Assembly (NCBI RefSeq): GCF_003386285.1
Contig: NZ_QPNC01000007.1
Location: forward strand, 1 to 64,000
Reading direction: 5' to 3'
Source: Nocardiopsis sp. FIRDI 009
GTDB taxonomy: Bacteria; Actinomycetota; Actinomycetes; Streptosporangiales; Streptosporangiaceae
DNA: 64,000 nucleotides
Made by a program: the position numbers and the translations under genes. A model generated the notes under the pieces. The model was not told the origin of the DNA and did not search any database. It worked only from the letters and a program-made list of their open reading frames with translations. This document shows, in pieces, positions 8,071 through 17,287 of this stretch. The first letter of the stretch is position 1. Each line of letters begins with the position of its first letter.

Positions 8071-11004
8071 TCAGGTCCGCATGGGTGCGGTCAGGACGAT
8101 CGCACCGACCAGCACGGCGTCCTGGTGGGACCGGATTCGGATGTCCGATTCCCTCCCGAGTACCGCGTCGAATCGGACGACGTCCGTTCCGAAGACGGCG
8201 GGGTCCCCCACCGATCCGCGCGCGGAGCTGACGAAGGCGTTGTCCGCGCCCGCGCGCCCGCCGCGCGGCGCGAGGACCGTCCCGTCCACCGCGACCGAGT
8301 CCCCGGCCAGGCCCGCGTCCCCCTCCCAGGCGACGACGTCCACGGTGGAGGACACCGCCGCGGGCAGCAGCCCGGACACCGGGAAGCCCGACTCGCCTCC
8401 CTGGAAGACGACGTCGGTGTGGTCCAGGACCATCGCCTGGTCGTAGGACCGGACCCCGGGGTCCTCCAGCACCACGACCAGGCTCCACCCCGCGTAGACG
8501 CCCCGCCCCTCGACCGCGGGGACGTCGGCGACCCACCACTCACCGCCGCCCTGGGCGCGCACGATGTCGGTGACGTCGGCGAAGGCATGGTAGGCGGGGT
8601 ATCCGGGCAGGTCGACGACGCTGACCTCGTCCGCCGCGACGGTCCGGTACCCGTCCGCCGCGGGCCCCTTGATCCGCGCGGTCGGCGCCTGCGGCCGCCC
8701 CGCCGCGGAGAAGTACAGGCCCGCCCAGCGCACGTCCCCGCCCTCGGGGAGGTCCCAGACCGCGGAGCTGGAGGAGGTGGTGTCGGGGTTCCGGTCCCGG
8801 TCGAGGGGGCCCATCTCCCAGTGGTCGTTGTCGAGCAGGTACCCCTCCCGGTTCCTGGCCCGCGCGCAGGACCCCGCCACGGTGGACTCGGCGGACTCCT
8901 CCTCGGCATGGGGCGCGGGTTCCGGCCCCACCGAATCCTCGGAGGCGCCCGGGTCCTCCGGGGCGCCCGTCCCCTGGGCGGCCTCGGGTCCCCCGGGGGC
9001 GGCGGGGGGTGCGGGAACGCCCGGGGTGTCCGGTGCACCGGTGTCGCCGCCGGTGACCGCCGGGCCACCGAGCTCCCCGTCACCCGGGGAGAGGTCACCC
9101 TCGGTCACGTCGGTCTTCGCCGGGGGCTCACCGTTCCCGTCATCCCCTCCGTCCCCGTCGTTCTCGTCGTCCTCGGCCTCCTCGAACGGCGACTCCAGCC
9201 CCAGGTCGAGGGGTGCGTCGCCCGGAACGCGACGGGTGTCGGCCTCGGGCGACGGGCCGGGCTCCTCCGAGACGTCCCCGCCCGGGGCCTGGTCGGGGTG
9301 GCCGCCCAGGCGGCCGTGATCGTCGTCGTGCACGTGCCCGTGCCCGTGCCCGTGGTCGTGCGGATGCTCGGGCCAGGGCCACGGCCAGGGGATCCCCGGG
9401 GGCTCGGGGAGTTCCGGTTCGACACACGTCATCAGGGCGTTGCCGACGGTCTCCGTCCGGACCCGGCCGGCCGTCGCGTAACGCGCGGCCACCCCGTCGG
9501 TGCTCACCCCCCGCTCCCCCGTCGCGGTGACGGAGACGTCCCCGGCCGACAGGGCGACCGTGGCGGGGATCCCGGTGTCGGCGTCCCCTGCCACGCGGAC
9601 GTCGAAGAACTGTGTGCTGTCCTGCCCGGCGTCCAGGCCCGGATGCACGCAGCGGCCCCCGTTGCTGCCCGCCGAGCAGCTCCAGTCCCCGTGCCCGGCC
9701 GCTCCGGGCAGTGCGTTGCCCGCGCCGCCGGAGGAGATCATCTCGACACCGGGCGGCAGCGTGATGAGGGCGACGACCTCGTCCACGGTGGCCGCGCCGA
9801 TGTTGCGCACGTCCATGACCATGATCCCGTCGCCGCCGGGGACCAGGGAGCCGACCGGGTCGATGCCCGCGGTGAACAGGGGTCGCGGCGCCTCCTCCCC
9901 GGGCACCTCGGCCTCCGGAACGTCGGCGGGCGGCACGACCTCGGGAACGGGGTCCGGTTCGGTCTCCTCCGGCGGGGAGGGGGCGGTGACCGGCGCGGCC
10001 GGCGGCGGGTCCGCGGGCGGGGGGTCCTCCTGGGGGGCGGGCTGGACCGGGGGCGCCGCGGTCGGCGGGTCGGGAAGGGGCTCCTGTCCGCCGATGAGCG
10101 CGAGGGCGACCGCGGCGGCGACCCCGGCCGCGGACGTGGCGCCCACCGACGCCTGCTGCTGACCGCGCGACATCCTCCCCCACCAGGCGCCGGTGGCGGC
10201 GCCGCCCGGGACGGAGGCGAGGTAGCCCGCGGCTCCGGCCCCGGCCACGAGGGGCAGGATAGTCCCGCGCAGTCCGACGTTGACGTCCATCAGCTCCGCG
10301 TACACCTCACGGCAGTCGGCGCACTCGTCCAGATGCGCGCCGACCTTGGCGGTGTCGCGTTTGGCCAGCCCGCCCCGGACGTAGGCGCCGAGCAAGCCGA
10401 GGGTGGGACGGCACGGCTCGGCGGCGCCTCCACCCGCCAGGTGCATCTGGAGGTAGGCCTGCCGCAGACCCTCCCTGGCACGGTAGGCGAGGGCGGCGAC
10501 GCCGTTCGCGTTCATCCCGAGGATGGGGGCGGCCTCCGAGGGCTTGGCCCCCTCGATCTCGGTGTGCCACAGCACCGCCTGCCAGCGTTCCGGGAGTGAG
10601 AGGAAGGCGCGGGCGATGAGGGAGCGTTCGAGCCCCGCCAGGGCGGGGTCGACGAAGGGCTGTCCGGGGTCGAGGCTCTCCATGTCGCCCGTGACGACCT
10701 GGCGCTTCTCACCGCGCCCCCGGTCGTAGGCGGCGTTGCGGACGGCGGTCAGCAGGTACGGGCGGAAGGAGTCGCTGGGGCCCCGTCCCCGCTGGATGAC
10801 GCTGAGCACCCTGGTGAAGGCCTCCGCGACGGCGTCCTCGACCTCGGCCTCACCGCGCAGGAGCTGACGGGCGAGACCGCGAGCGGCGGCCGCGTGGCGT
10901 TCGTAGAGCACACCGTAGGCCGCGGTGTCGCCACCGCGTACACGCCTGATGAATTCTTCGTCACCAGTCAGTACCTCTGTGTGATGGCCGTCGGCGTCGG
11001 TCAC
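8071..11004 (-). CDS. ECF sigma factor fused to zinc finger, membrane segment and large exported region
   Basis: 977 residues. Residues ~15-75 are sigma region 2 and ~130-190 region 4 (SLPERWQAVLWHTEIEGAKP then an HTH). An anti-sigma-type zinc motif follows (H224, C228, C231 in HLDECADC), then hydrophobic segments 246-268 and 288-306. The remaining ~670 residues are outside the membrane: Pro/Glu-rich spacers, a DUF11-like beta domain, a His-rich stretch (around residue 550), another acidic spacer, and a C-terminal beta-rich domain. GTG at 11004 is chosen for the GAAAGGA SD six bases upstream. Fusion of sigma and anti-sigma parts suggests a membrane-tethered sigma released or activated by an external signal; that mechanism is inferred. 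Confidence 0.85.
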   Translation of the reverse strand: MTDADGHHTEVLTGDEEFIRRVRGGDTAAYGVLYERHAAAARGLARQLLRGEAEVEDAVAEAFTRVLSVIQRGRGPSDSFRPYLLTAVRNAAYDRGRGEKRQVVTGDMESLDPGQPFVDPALAGLERSLIARAFLSLPERWQAVLWHTEIEGAKPSEAAPILGMNANGVAALAYRAREGLRQAYLQMHLAGGGAAEPCRPTLGLLGAYVRGGLAKRDTAKVGAHLDECADCREVYAELMDVNVGLRGTILPLVAGAGAAGYLASVPGGAATGAWWGRMSRGQQQASVGATSAAGVAAAVALALIGGQEPLPDPPTAAPPVQPAPQEDPPPADPPPAAPVTAPSPPEETEPDPVPEVVPPADVPEAEVPGEEAPRPLFTAGIDPVGSLVPGGDGIMVMDVRNIGAATVDEVVALITLPPGVEMISSGGAGNALPGAAGHGDWSCSAGSNGGRCVHPGLDAGQDSTQFFDVRVAGDADTGIPATVALSAGDVSVTATGERGVSTDGVAARYATAGRVRTETVGNALMTCVEPELPEPPGIPWPWPWPEHPHDHGHGHGHVHDDDHGRLGGHPDQAPGGDVSEEPGPSPEADTRRVPGDAPLDLGLESPFEEAEDDENDGDGGDDGNGEPPAKTDVTEGDLSPGDGELGGPAVTGGDTGAPDTPGVPAPPAAPGGPEAAQGTGAPEDPGASEDSVGPEPAPHAEEESAESTVAGSCARARNREGYLLDNDHWEMGPLDRDRNPDTTSSSSAVWDLPEGGDVRWAGLYFSAAGRPQAPTARIKGPAADGYRTVAADEVSVVDLPGYPAYHAFADVTDIVRAQGGGEWWVADVPAVEGRGVYAGWSLVVVLEDPGVRSYDQAMVLDHTDVVFQGGESGFPVSGLLPAAVSSTVDVVAWEGDAGLAGDSVAVDGTVLAPRGGRAGADNAFVSSARGSVGDPAVFGTDVVRFDAVLGRESDIRIRSHQDAVLVGAIVLTAPMRT

Positions 11005-11214
11005 CCGGCGTCCTTTCTCGACATCCTCTGCCAGCTGGGAGAAACGCCGGATCGGCGTCGAACTCACAGGTCCCCGAAAAAAATATCCCCGATCGGCGTC
11101 ATGACCGCCACCGTTCTCCGTAATCCGAGACAGAGGCGAGCGGAAGGGGCCCACCGCGGAGGCGCGGACCCCGACCGCGAACCGAGGGTCCGGACGACAG
11201 GGGGGAGCGGTGCC

Positions 11215-11958
11215 ATGGGCGACGACGGACGGGGAGCCGGGGCGTGCGACCACGGGGTTCGCACCCGGGAACTCCGCGCCCTGTGGGGAAGGCGGAGCCG
11301 GGCACAGGTCTGGGACCAGGCGGAGGACTGGTGGACGCCCGCCGTGGACGCGGTGTGCGCGGCCTTCGCGACCGGCGCCGACCTGGCCGACGCGTCCGGG
11401 CGTCTGGGCGCGGCGCGGGCCCGGGCGGGGATCGGGGTCGGGCAGAGCCTGGCGGACCTGGCCGCGTTCACGGAGGTCGTCGGGTGGGGGGAGCCCCCGC
11501 TGGGGCTGGTGCGCGCCCTGGCCGAGGGGTGGGTTGGGGGAGGGCGGTCCACCGACACCTGCCAGGACGCGCTGACCGGGCTGGCGACCCCGGCCTACCT
11601 GCGCACACGGCTGGGGGAGCTGTATCCGTTCGGTGACGACGAACCGCCCGCCGTGGCGCACCGGCTGGTCGTGCTGACGCTCGACCCGACGATCGATCCG
11701 TGGCGGCGCGCGGCACGGCTGATCGTGCTCGGTTACGAACTGCGCCGGTTCTTCGACCGCGGCGAGTCGGTGTGCCTGCTCAGCCGCGGCCGGATCGCGG
11801 TGATCGCGCAGGAGGCGGAGGAGCTGGACGGACGGCTCAGCGAGCTGCGCCGGGGGTCGGGCTGGGAACACGGCGCCGGGGTGTGGGCGATCCCGCTGCC
11901 CCGGACCCTCAGGGAGGCGCTGACCCTGATCGACGGGCTGGGGAGGTCGGACCGATGA
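11215..11958 (+). CDS. Degenerate GGDEF-like regulatory protein
   Basis: 247 residues starting at ATG with GGGGGAG seven bases upstream, divergent from the sigma-factor gene. The second half begins DALTGLATPAYLRTRL, the usual opening of a GGDEF domain (DxLTGLxNRxxLxxRL), and continues with alternating strands and helices. No GG[DE]EF signature is visible, so diguanylate cyclase activity is unlikely. The N-terminal ~110 residues are helical. Similar catalytically dead GGDEF-like proteins act as regulators in actinomycetes; a link to the divergent sigma factor is inferred only from position. Confidence 0.65.
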   Translation: MGDDGRGAGACDHGVRTRELRALWGRRSRAQVWDQAEDWWTPAVDAVCAAFATGADLADASGRLGAARARAGIGVGQSLADLAAFTEVVGWGEPPLGLVRALAEGWVGGGRSTDTCQDALTGLATPAYLRTRLGELYPFGDDEPPAVAHRLVVLTLDPTIDPWRRAARLIVLGYELRRFFDRGESVCLLSRGRIAVIAQEAEELDGRLSELRRGSGWEHGAGVWAIPLPRTLREALTLIDGLGRSDR

Positions 11959-12215
11959 CCACATGACACCGCCCGGTGCCGCGCGGTCCGCCAGGAGGGA
12001 GGCGAGACCCGGCACGGGCGGTCGGCCGACCTCCCGCCCCGCTGAGGGGAGGGGCGCTGGAGGGTCGGCCAGCCGGAACGGTTCCCGGGTCTTCTGGCCC
12101 CGGTGAGGGGCGGCCCGCGGAACCGACCGGTGAGGGGAGCGCCGCCGTGCGGCGCCCCCGGAGGCGCGTTCGCAAGGGGAGGCGGGCGCGCCTCCCCGCA
12201 TGTCCGATCACGGGA

Positions 12216-13919
12216 TCAACCGAGGTTGACCCGGCCCCCGGTCACCGCGAAGACGGCCCGGCGCAGGCGCGCGGCCGGGACGGGCCTGACCGCGGTGATG
12301 CGCGCCTCGTACCCGCCGGGGACCGCCGTGGAGGAGGCGGTGAGGAACCCGCCGTCGGCCGGTTCCGGGGCGCCCGCCGCCTCCTCGTCCGGAAGGGGTG
12401 GGGCGGCGGTCACGGGGGCCGCCACGGGTTCCGGAGCCGTCAGCATGCCGGAGACCGCCGTGTCCGGAGCTCTCACCGCCTCCGCGGGGGACGGCACCTC
12501 GGGGACCGACGGCACAGCGTCGGAGTGGTCCCTCCCCGGCTCCTCGCCGGTCTCCGGAGTGGACGCGCCCGGCTCCGGGCCCTCCTCCCGTCTCTTCTCC
12601 TTGCGTGCCCTGCGCTCGGAACCGAGGACGACGAAGACGTCCGTCTCCTCCGCGTCGGGGTTCGGGGGGTCCTCCGTCCCCGGAGCGCCGACGGCGGGGT
12701 GCGGTGCGCCCACCTCACGGGGCTGCCGGGCGACCGGAGGCCGGGACGGCTCCGGAGCCCGCTGGGGGGAGCGCGGTGGGGACGCCGCCCCGAACCACAC
12801 CCGCGCCGGTGCGGACGCCCCGGACGCCTGGGGTCCGGAGTCCGGTGGTGAGGGCTCGCCGGGTTCCGGCGCCGTGGCCTCCCCCTGGCCGGGAGGGTTC
12901 GGTACGAGGTCACCGCGGGCCAGTGTCACGGTTTCGGACTCGGGCGACGGGTGTCCGGCCCCGCCCCGGTCCGAAGCGTCCGCTTCGGGCTGACCGGGGC
13001 CGCCCGAGGCGGGCTCCGGGGAGGTGTCGGAGCCCGATGTACCGGACGCCGTCCCGCTCCGGTCGGACGTACCCGGGGCCGGGGTGACGGGACCGGGTGG
13101 GGCGGATGCGGGGGTCCCCCGCCCGGGCGGCCCGGGAGGGGACGGCGGCGCCCAGGGCGGCACCGGCGCGGAACCGGGTGCCGAAGGAGCACCAGGATCA
13201 GGCGCACCGGGAGCGGGCGAGCCCGGAACACCCTGCCCGGGTGTACCTGGCGCGGGCATCCCCTGCCCGGGCGTCCCCGACGGATGCACTCCAGGAGCCG
13301 CGGTCCCACGAGCGGGCGTAGCCGAGGCGGGAACCCCCCGGCCCCGCTCACCCGACACGGGTACCGAAGGAACACCCGGGCCGGGTGCACCAGACGCGGG
13401 CGTGCCCCGCCCGGCCGGACCCGGTGCGGGCGGCGGCGTCCAGGGGGGTACGGGCGCGCCCCCGCGCGGGGGCCACGGCGCCGGGGCGCCCGGTGGCGTC
13501 GGAGGAGGGGCGGGGTCCGCCGTCGGGTTCGGTGGCCTGGGCGAACCCTCCAGGAACGCCTCGGCCACCGAGTCCTGGGCGACGACACGCGAGGACGGCG
13601 GCGTCCCCCCGGGAGGTGTGGGGGGCCGCTGCGGTCCCGAACCCTGCGGCCGCTGGGTCTGGTGGGGTCCAGAATCGGCGAACCACGGCTGGTTCGGCCC
13701 CGAGGCGGCCTCCCAGGGAGCCTGGTTCGGGCCGGTCGGCTCGTGCGGCCCCGGCCGTTCGATCGCGTACGGGCTCGGCGGAATGTACGGCCGGTCGCCA
13801 CCGACCGCGGGCCCCTGCCGCCCGGGCGCACCGTAGGGAGGCGGCCCCGGACGCTGGTCGTTCTCCGGTCCGGCCGGCCGTTCCGGGTTCTCGGGGTCGT
13901 GTGGGTCCCGTCGGTTCAC
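12216..13919 (-). CDS. Proline-rich EspI-like N-terminal part (T7SS)
   Basis: 567 residues, largely Pro/Gly/Ala/Ser disordered sequence with many PG/APG repeats. It ends in ARLRRAVFAVTGGRVNLG. In EspI-type T7SS proteins an (R)RAxxxLTGGxVNxG motif sits just before the MinD/ParA-like ATPase domain; here the protein stops at that point and the ATPase is encoded by the gene immediately upstream. The GTG start at 13919 overlaps the ATPase-gene stop (GTGA), with a GGAAGGGAGAG SD, so translation is coupled. In M. tuberculosis espI lies next to eccD, as here. Probable role: regulation of or a cytosolic scaffold for secretion. Confidence 0.65.
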   Translation of the reverse strand: MNRRDPHDPENPERPAGPENDQRPGPPPYGAPGRQGPAVGGDRPYIPPSPYAIERPGPHEPTGPNQAPWEAASGPNQPWFADSGPHQTQRPQGSGPQRPPTPPGGTPPSSRVVAQDSVAEAFLEGSPRPPNPTADPAPPPTPPGAPAPWPPRGGAPVPPWTPPPAPGPAGRGTPASGAPGPGVPSVPVSGERGRGVPASATPARGTAAPGVHPSGTPGQGMPAPGTPGQGVPGSPAPGAPDPGAPSAPGSAPVPPWAPPSPPGPPGRGTPASAPPGPVTPAPGTSDRSGTASGTSGSDTSPEPASGGPGQPEADASDRGGAGHPSPESETVTLARGDLVPNPPGQGEATAPEPGEPSPPDSGPQASGASAPARVWFGAASPPRSPQRAPEPSRPPVARQPREVGAPHPAVGAPGTEDPPNPDAEETDVFVVLGSERRARKEKRREEGPEPGASTPETGEEPGRDHSDAVPSVPEVPSPAEAVRAPDTAVSGMLTAPEPVAAPVTAAPPLPDEEAAGAPEPADGGFLTASSTAVPGGYEARITAVRPVPAARLRRAVFAVTGGRVNLG

Positions 13920-14824
13920 GGACGCTCTCCCTTCCGCGTCTGCGGGTACGGTCGGTCGCCGTCGACCGCCCTGTTCAACGCCTCGGCCGCCACGTCGAGA
14001 ACGGTGCGGTGCGTGGCCTCGGCGATCCGGCGCGCCCGCACCTCTCCCCCCTGAGCCAGGTGACGGTCGTGCGCCAGACACAGCACCCCGGCCCCGCTCT
14101 CCGCCATGATCCGCCCGACGCGCACCGCGTCGAGCCCCGGGTCCTCGCCCCGCCGTTCGTCGAACAGGACCACCACCGTCCGCCGTGCCTCGCCCTCGCG
14201 CCCGCTCTGCACGAACGAGTCCAGGGCCCGGCCCACCCGGGCCGCCGCGGCGCGGGTCGCGCGCACGACCCACACCCGGGAGTGCGCCGACTCACCCACC
14301 GCGTCGGTGAAGGCCGCACCCGTCCCACCCGCCACGAGGGTCACCCCGAAGAACCGGGACAGCGGGAGCAGGCGGGACGCGTGGATCCCGACGTCGTCCC
14401 CCGCCGCCGTGACCGTCCACAGGCCGTCGCCGGCCTCCGCCAGCCCCTCACGGGCGGTCTCGAAGGTGGCGCCGTCCGCCCCCGCCCCCAGGTCCGGTGT
14501 CTCCTCCGCGCCCAGCCGCGTCCCCAGCGACGGTGACCGGCCGGTCGCGTCGACGGCGAGCACGCGGTCGTGCCGGTAGTGGGCGTAGGACCGTGCGAGC
14601 AGGGCGGTCACCACCGCCGTGTCCGCCCCCGTCCCGAGGTCGTCCACGACGATCCGCCGCCCCGTGGCGGTGGACCGCTGCAGCCGTCGGCCGACCTCGA
14701 CCGCTCTGGCCACCTCGTCCGCCGACCGGAAGGGGCGCAGCGCGGCGCGCCCGACCCTGCGGGGCAGGCTGTCACCCGGAACCGCCCGACCGCCGGATGC
14801 GACCGCTGTCTGCGTGACGCTCAT
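13916..14824 (-). CDS. MinD/ParA-like pseudo-ATPase (EspI C-terminal-like)
   Basis: 302 residues beginning MSVTQTAV, with GGAGGG four bases before the ATG. The fold matches the MinD/ParA ATPase half of EspI: residues reading TALLARSYAHYRHDRVLAVD correspond to the helix and strand after the Walker A loop. The loop itself, normally KGGxGKTT, reads GTGADTAV and lacks both signature lysines, so ATP hydrolysis by the usual mechanism is unlikely. It lies between eccD (13 nt upstream) and the Pro-rich gene (4-nt overlap downstream). Confidence 0.65.
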   Translation of the reverse strand: MSVTQTAVASGGRAVPGDSLPRRVGRAALRPFRSADEVARAVEVGRRLQRSTATGRRIVVDDLGTGADTAVVTALLARSYAHYRHDRVLAVDATGRSPSLGTRLGAEETPDLGAGADGATFETAREGLAEAGDGLWTVTAAGDDVGIHASRLLPLSRFFGVTLVAGGTGAAFTDAVGESAHSRVWVVRATRAAAARVGRALDSFVQSGREGEARRTVVVLFDERRGEDPGLDAVRVGRIMAESGAGVLCLAHDRHLAQGGEVRARRIAEATHRTVLDVAAEALNRAVDGDRPYPQTRKGERP

Positions 14825-14837
14825 CGTCCCTCCAAAG

Positions 14838-16163
14838 TCAGAACGTGGCGAGAAGCCGCTCGTAGGTTCCGAACGCACCGACCGCCAGCGGGATCAGCAC
14901 GACGACGGCGATCGCCTCGAACCTGCTGGTGACACCGCGCAGGCGGGCCCGCACGTGCTCGGGCTGCTCGATGGACAGGACCACGGTGGGAACGGCCGCC
15001 ACGGCGACCGCCGCCCCCAGCGCCGGCCACACCCCCCACGAAACGGCGTCCACCAGCGAGAACAGGGCGCTCACCAGGACCACGAGGCTCGCGACGATGA
15101 GCACGGACTTCTGGGCGATCAGAGGGAACAGCCGCGCCCGGCTGGCGATCACGATGGCGAGAACCGCCGACAACCCCACCGTCCAGGGGTTGAACTGCGA
15201 GGCCAGTCCGATACCCGCCGTCGCGGCGGCGACGGCGACCGCGACGGTCGCGATGACCAGGCTGCGGTGCGCGCCGGCCACGGAGGTGAGCACGTCCGCG
15301 CGTGTGACCGCGTCACCCGAGCTGCGGTTGTCGTCCAGGACGGCGAGCCCGGAGAACATCAGGGCCAGGCGCAGCAGCACGCTCAGCAGGATCACGCAGG
15401 CCACCGTCATGATCGCGGCCACCTGGTGGTGGGGCAGCCCGAGCGCGGCGGACACCGACCACACGGCGGCCAACGCGAGACCGACGCCGCCCCCCGTCAA
15501 CCCGCCCCGGCCCAGCCCGGAGGTCAGGCCGAGCAGCAGCACCAGTCCGGCGACGAGGGCGGCCAGCCCGCCCCAGCGCACCCACTGGGGCCAGTCGAAC
15601 AGGTCGCAGGCGAGCCACAGACCCAGCCCGCCCATCGCCGCGCCGCTCATCACCAGCGCCGTGCCGAGGGGCTCGCGCCACGTGGGTCCGACCGCCGCGC
15701 CCACGGCCACCAGCAGGGCCGCCGCGGCGCCGATCGCGCCGAGCGCGGCGCCTCCGGGCGCGAAGTCCCGGACCACCCAGCCCGTGCTCAGGGTCAGGAC
15801 GACCAGCGCCAGTGTGGCCGTCCACCGGGCCGCGTCGGGCGTCCACCGCCCCCTGTGCCCGTCGAGGGCCATGGACACCGCCTCGGGCACCTCGTGCACG
15901 ACGGGCGCCGGGACGGGTTCCTCCGCGCTGACCAGACGCAGGACCGCGCCGTCGGCGATCTGCCGGTCCGCGAGGGTGGTGTCGCCCGCCAGGACCGACC
16001 CGGAGGCCGTGACCAGGTGTCGCAACCGCGCCGGGTTGCTCACCTGGTCACCGAGGAGGTCGAGTACCTCGGGCATGAGCGCGCCCACGGGTTCCGACGC
16101 GGGCAGGACGGCGTCGACGCGTCGCTCCTCGCCGACGAGCGTCACCCGGCTCCAAGCGGTCAT
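14838..16163 (-). CDS. eccD: Type VII secretion membrane protein EccD
   Basis: 441 residues. The first ~85 form a ubiquitin-like (YukD) domain (RVTLVGEERRVDAVLP, then SGSVLAGDTTLADRQIADGA), followed by about eleven hydrophobic helices from residue ~110 to the end. This is the EccD architecture: the pore-lining membrane component of the ESX core complex with EccC. ATG has a GGAAGG just upstream. It sits between the TNT-domain gene and the EspI-like genes in the minus-strand ESX operon. Confidence 0.92.
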   Translation of the reverse strand: MTAWSRVTLVGEERRVDAVLPASEPVGALMPEVLDLLGDQVSNPARLRHLVTASGSVLAGDTTLADRQIADGAVLRLVSAEEPVPAPVVHEVPEAVSMALDGHRGRWTPDAARWTATLALVVLTLSTGWVVRDFAPGGAALGAIGAAAALLVAVGAAVGPTWREPLGTALVMSGAAMGGLGLWLACDLFDWPQWVRWGGLAALVAGLVLLLGLTSGLGRGGLTGGGVGLALAAVWSVSAALGLPHHQVAAIMTVACVILLSVLLRLALMFSGLAVLDDNRSSGDAVTRADVLTSVAGAHRSLVIATVAVAVAAATAGIGLASQFNPWTVGLSAVLAIVIASRARLFPLIAQKSVLIVASLVVLVSALFSLVDAVSWGVWPALGAAVAVAAVPTVVLSIEQPEHVRARLRGVTSRFEAIAVVVLIPLAVGAFGTYERLLATF

Positions 16164-16229
16164 GGCCTTCCAATCGTGCTGCGTTGCTGGCGGGGGTCAC
16201 GCCAGGTTCGGATCCGCCCCCGTGGGTGG

Positions 16230-17213
16230 TCAGGAGGGCACGTCGCCCACGGCGACGCGTTCAAGGTAGCCATTGCCGATCAGCCAGCGCACGGTGGGTA
16301 TCCGCGGCGCCTCGGCGAACCCGCCGCTGTCGAGGCTGAACCGGACGCCCCCGCCCGGGCTGGCGCCGTTGGCGGGAGCGGTGGTGGCGGCCACCTGGAA
16401 GGGGTGGATGACCCGGTAGCGGTGGTAGAGGTCCGTACCGTCGAGGCCGGTACGGGCGTGCTCGGGCAGGCCCCGGTCGGGGAAGGGGGTGCCGTCGGGG
16501 AAGAGGAACCGGCCGCTCTCCTGACCGAAGGCGTCGACGACGTCGCCGACCTCCAGCGTGTGGCGGTAGGAGTCGCCGCTGCGCTCCTCCAGGTTCTCGC
16601 GCACCTCGGCGGTCAGCTCCGCCGCGGACGCGGCGATGGCCTCCTCCTCGGCCGCGGTCAGCGGGGAGGGGTCGGGCTCGGTGGTGGCCAGCTCGCGGAA
16701 CAGCCAGCGGGCCGCCTCGTCCTCGGTTCTGAACTGGGTCCCGGGACGGCCCTGGTCGAAGTCGATGACGGAGGAGTCCAGGTAGCCCTCGTCGTCCTCG
16801 GTGAGGAGGTAGTAGCTGTCGACCGTCCCCGGTTCCGGCCGTTCCTCGCCGGGGATGACGTAGAGGGACTCGGGGACGCCCGCCGCCGTCAGCTCCTCAC
16901 GGGCCATCTCCAGGGTGACCTCGGTGCCAACCCAGTCCCCGGGGAGCTGCGGGATCGCGTTGCTCGCTGGGCCGGACGCGGCCTGCTCCTGTTCGATCCG
17001 CTGGTTGCTGAGCGTGGTGGTGACGAACGACCAGCCGACCGTGGCCCCGCAGACCACGGCGGCGAGACAGGCGCTGATCGCCACCTTGCCGATGTTCTCG
17101 TCGAGGCGGCGCCGGGTCCGTTGGCCGCCGAAGAGAACCGCCTCACGCAGGCGTTGGCGGCGGACCGCGATGGACTCAAGCAGCTGGCTGTCGTAGTCGC
17201 GGGCCAACAGCAC
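16230..17213 (-). CDS. Membrane-anchored TNT-domain protein of the T7SS locus
   Basis: 327 residues. A short basic cytoplasmic N-terminus (RRQRLREAVLFGGQRTRRRL) and one membrane helix (~45-66) recall the EccB anchor. The C-terminal ~110 residues match the TNT fold (NAD glycohydrolase of CpnT): VVDAFGQESGRFLFPDGTPF, then YHRYRV, then GGGVRF, then VRWLIGNGYLERV. The position after GGGx that is normally Gln appears as Arg, so activity is uncertain. GTG 17213 abuts its SD; TTG at 17207, five bases after GAGGAG, may be the true start. It lies in the ESX operon before eccD. Confidence 0.8.
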   Translation of the reverse strand: MLLARDYDSQLLESIAVRRQRLREAVLFGGQRTRRRLDENIGKVAISACLAAVVCGATVGWSFVTTTLSNQRIEQEQAASGPASNAIPQLPGDWVGTEVTLEMAREELTAAGVPESLYVIPGEERPEPGTVDSYYLLTEDDEGYLDSSVIDFDQGRPGTQFRTEDEAARWLFRELATTEPDPSPLTAAEEEAIAASAAELTAEVRENLEERSGDSYRHTLEVGDVVDAFGQESGRFLFPDGTPFPDRGLPEHARTGLDGTDLYHRYRVIHPFQVAATTAPANGASPGGGVRFSLDSGGFAEAPRIPTVRWLIGNGYLERVAVGDVPS

Positions 17214-17287
17214 TCCTCAGTTCTGCTCATGGGCTGCTCCCCGGGGGAGGGGGCGGCCCCGTCCGCTGCCTGTCCCGCCGCGTCCGG

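Noticed and set aside
7954..10599. 881-codon plus-strand frame opposite the sigma-fusion gene
   Set aside because: Shadow frame; the minus strand has sigma, zinc-finger and membrane motifs.
11215..11958. Active diguanylate cyclase
   Set aside because: The GGDEF opening helix is present but the GG[DE]EF loop is absent.
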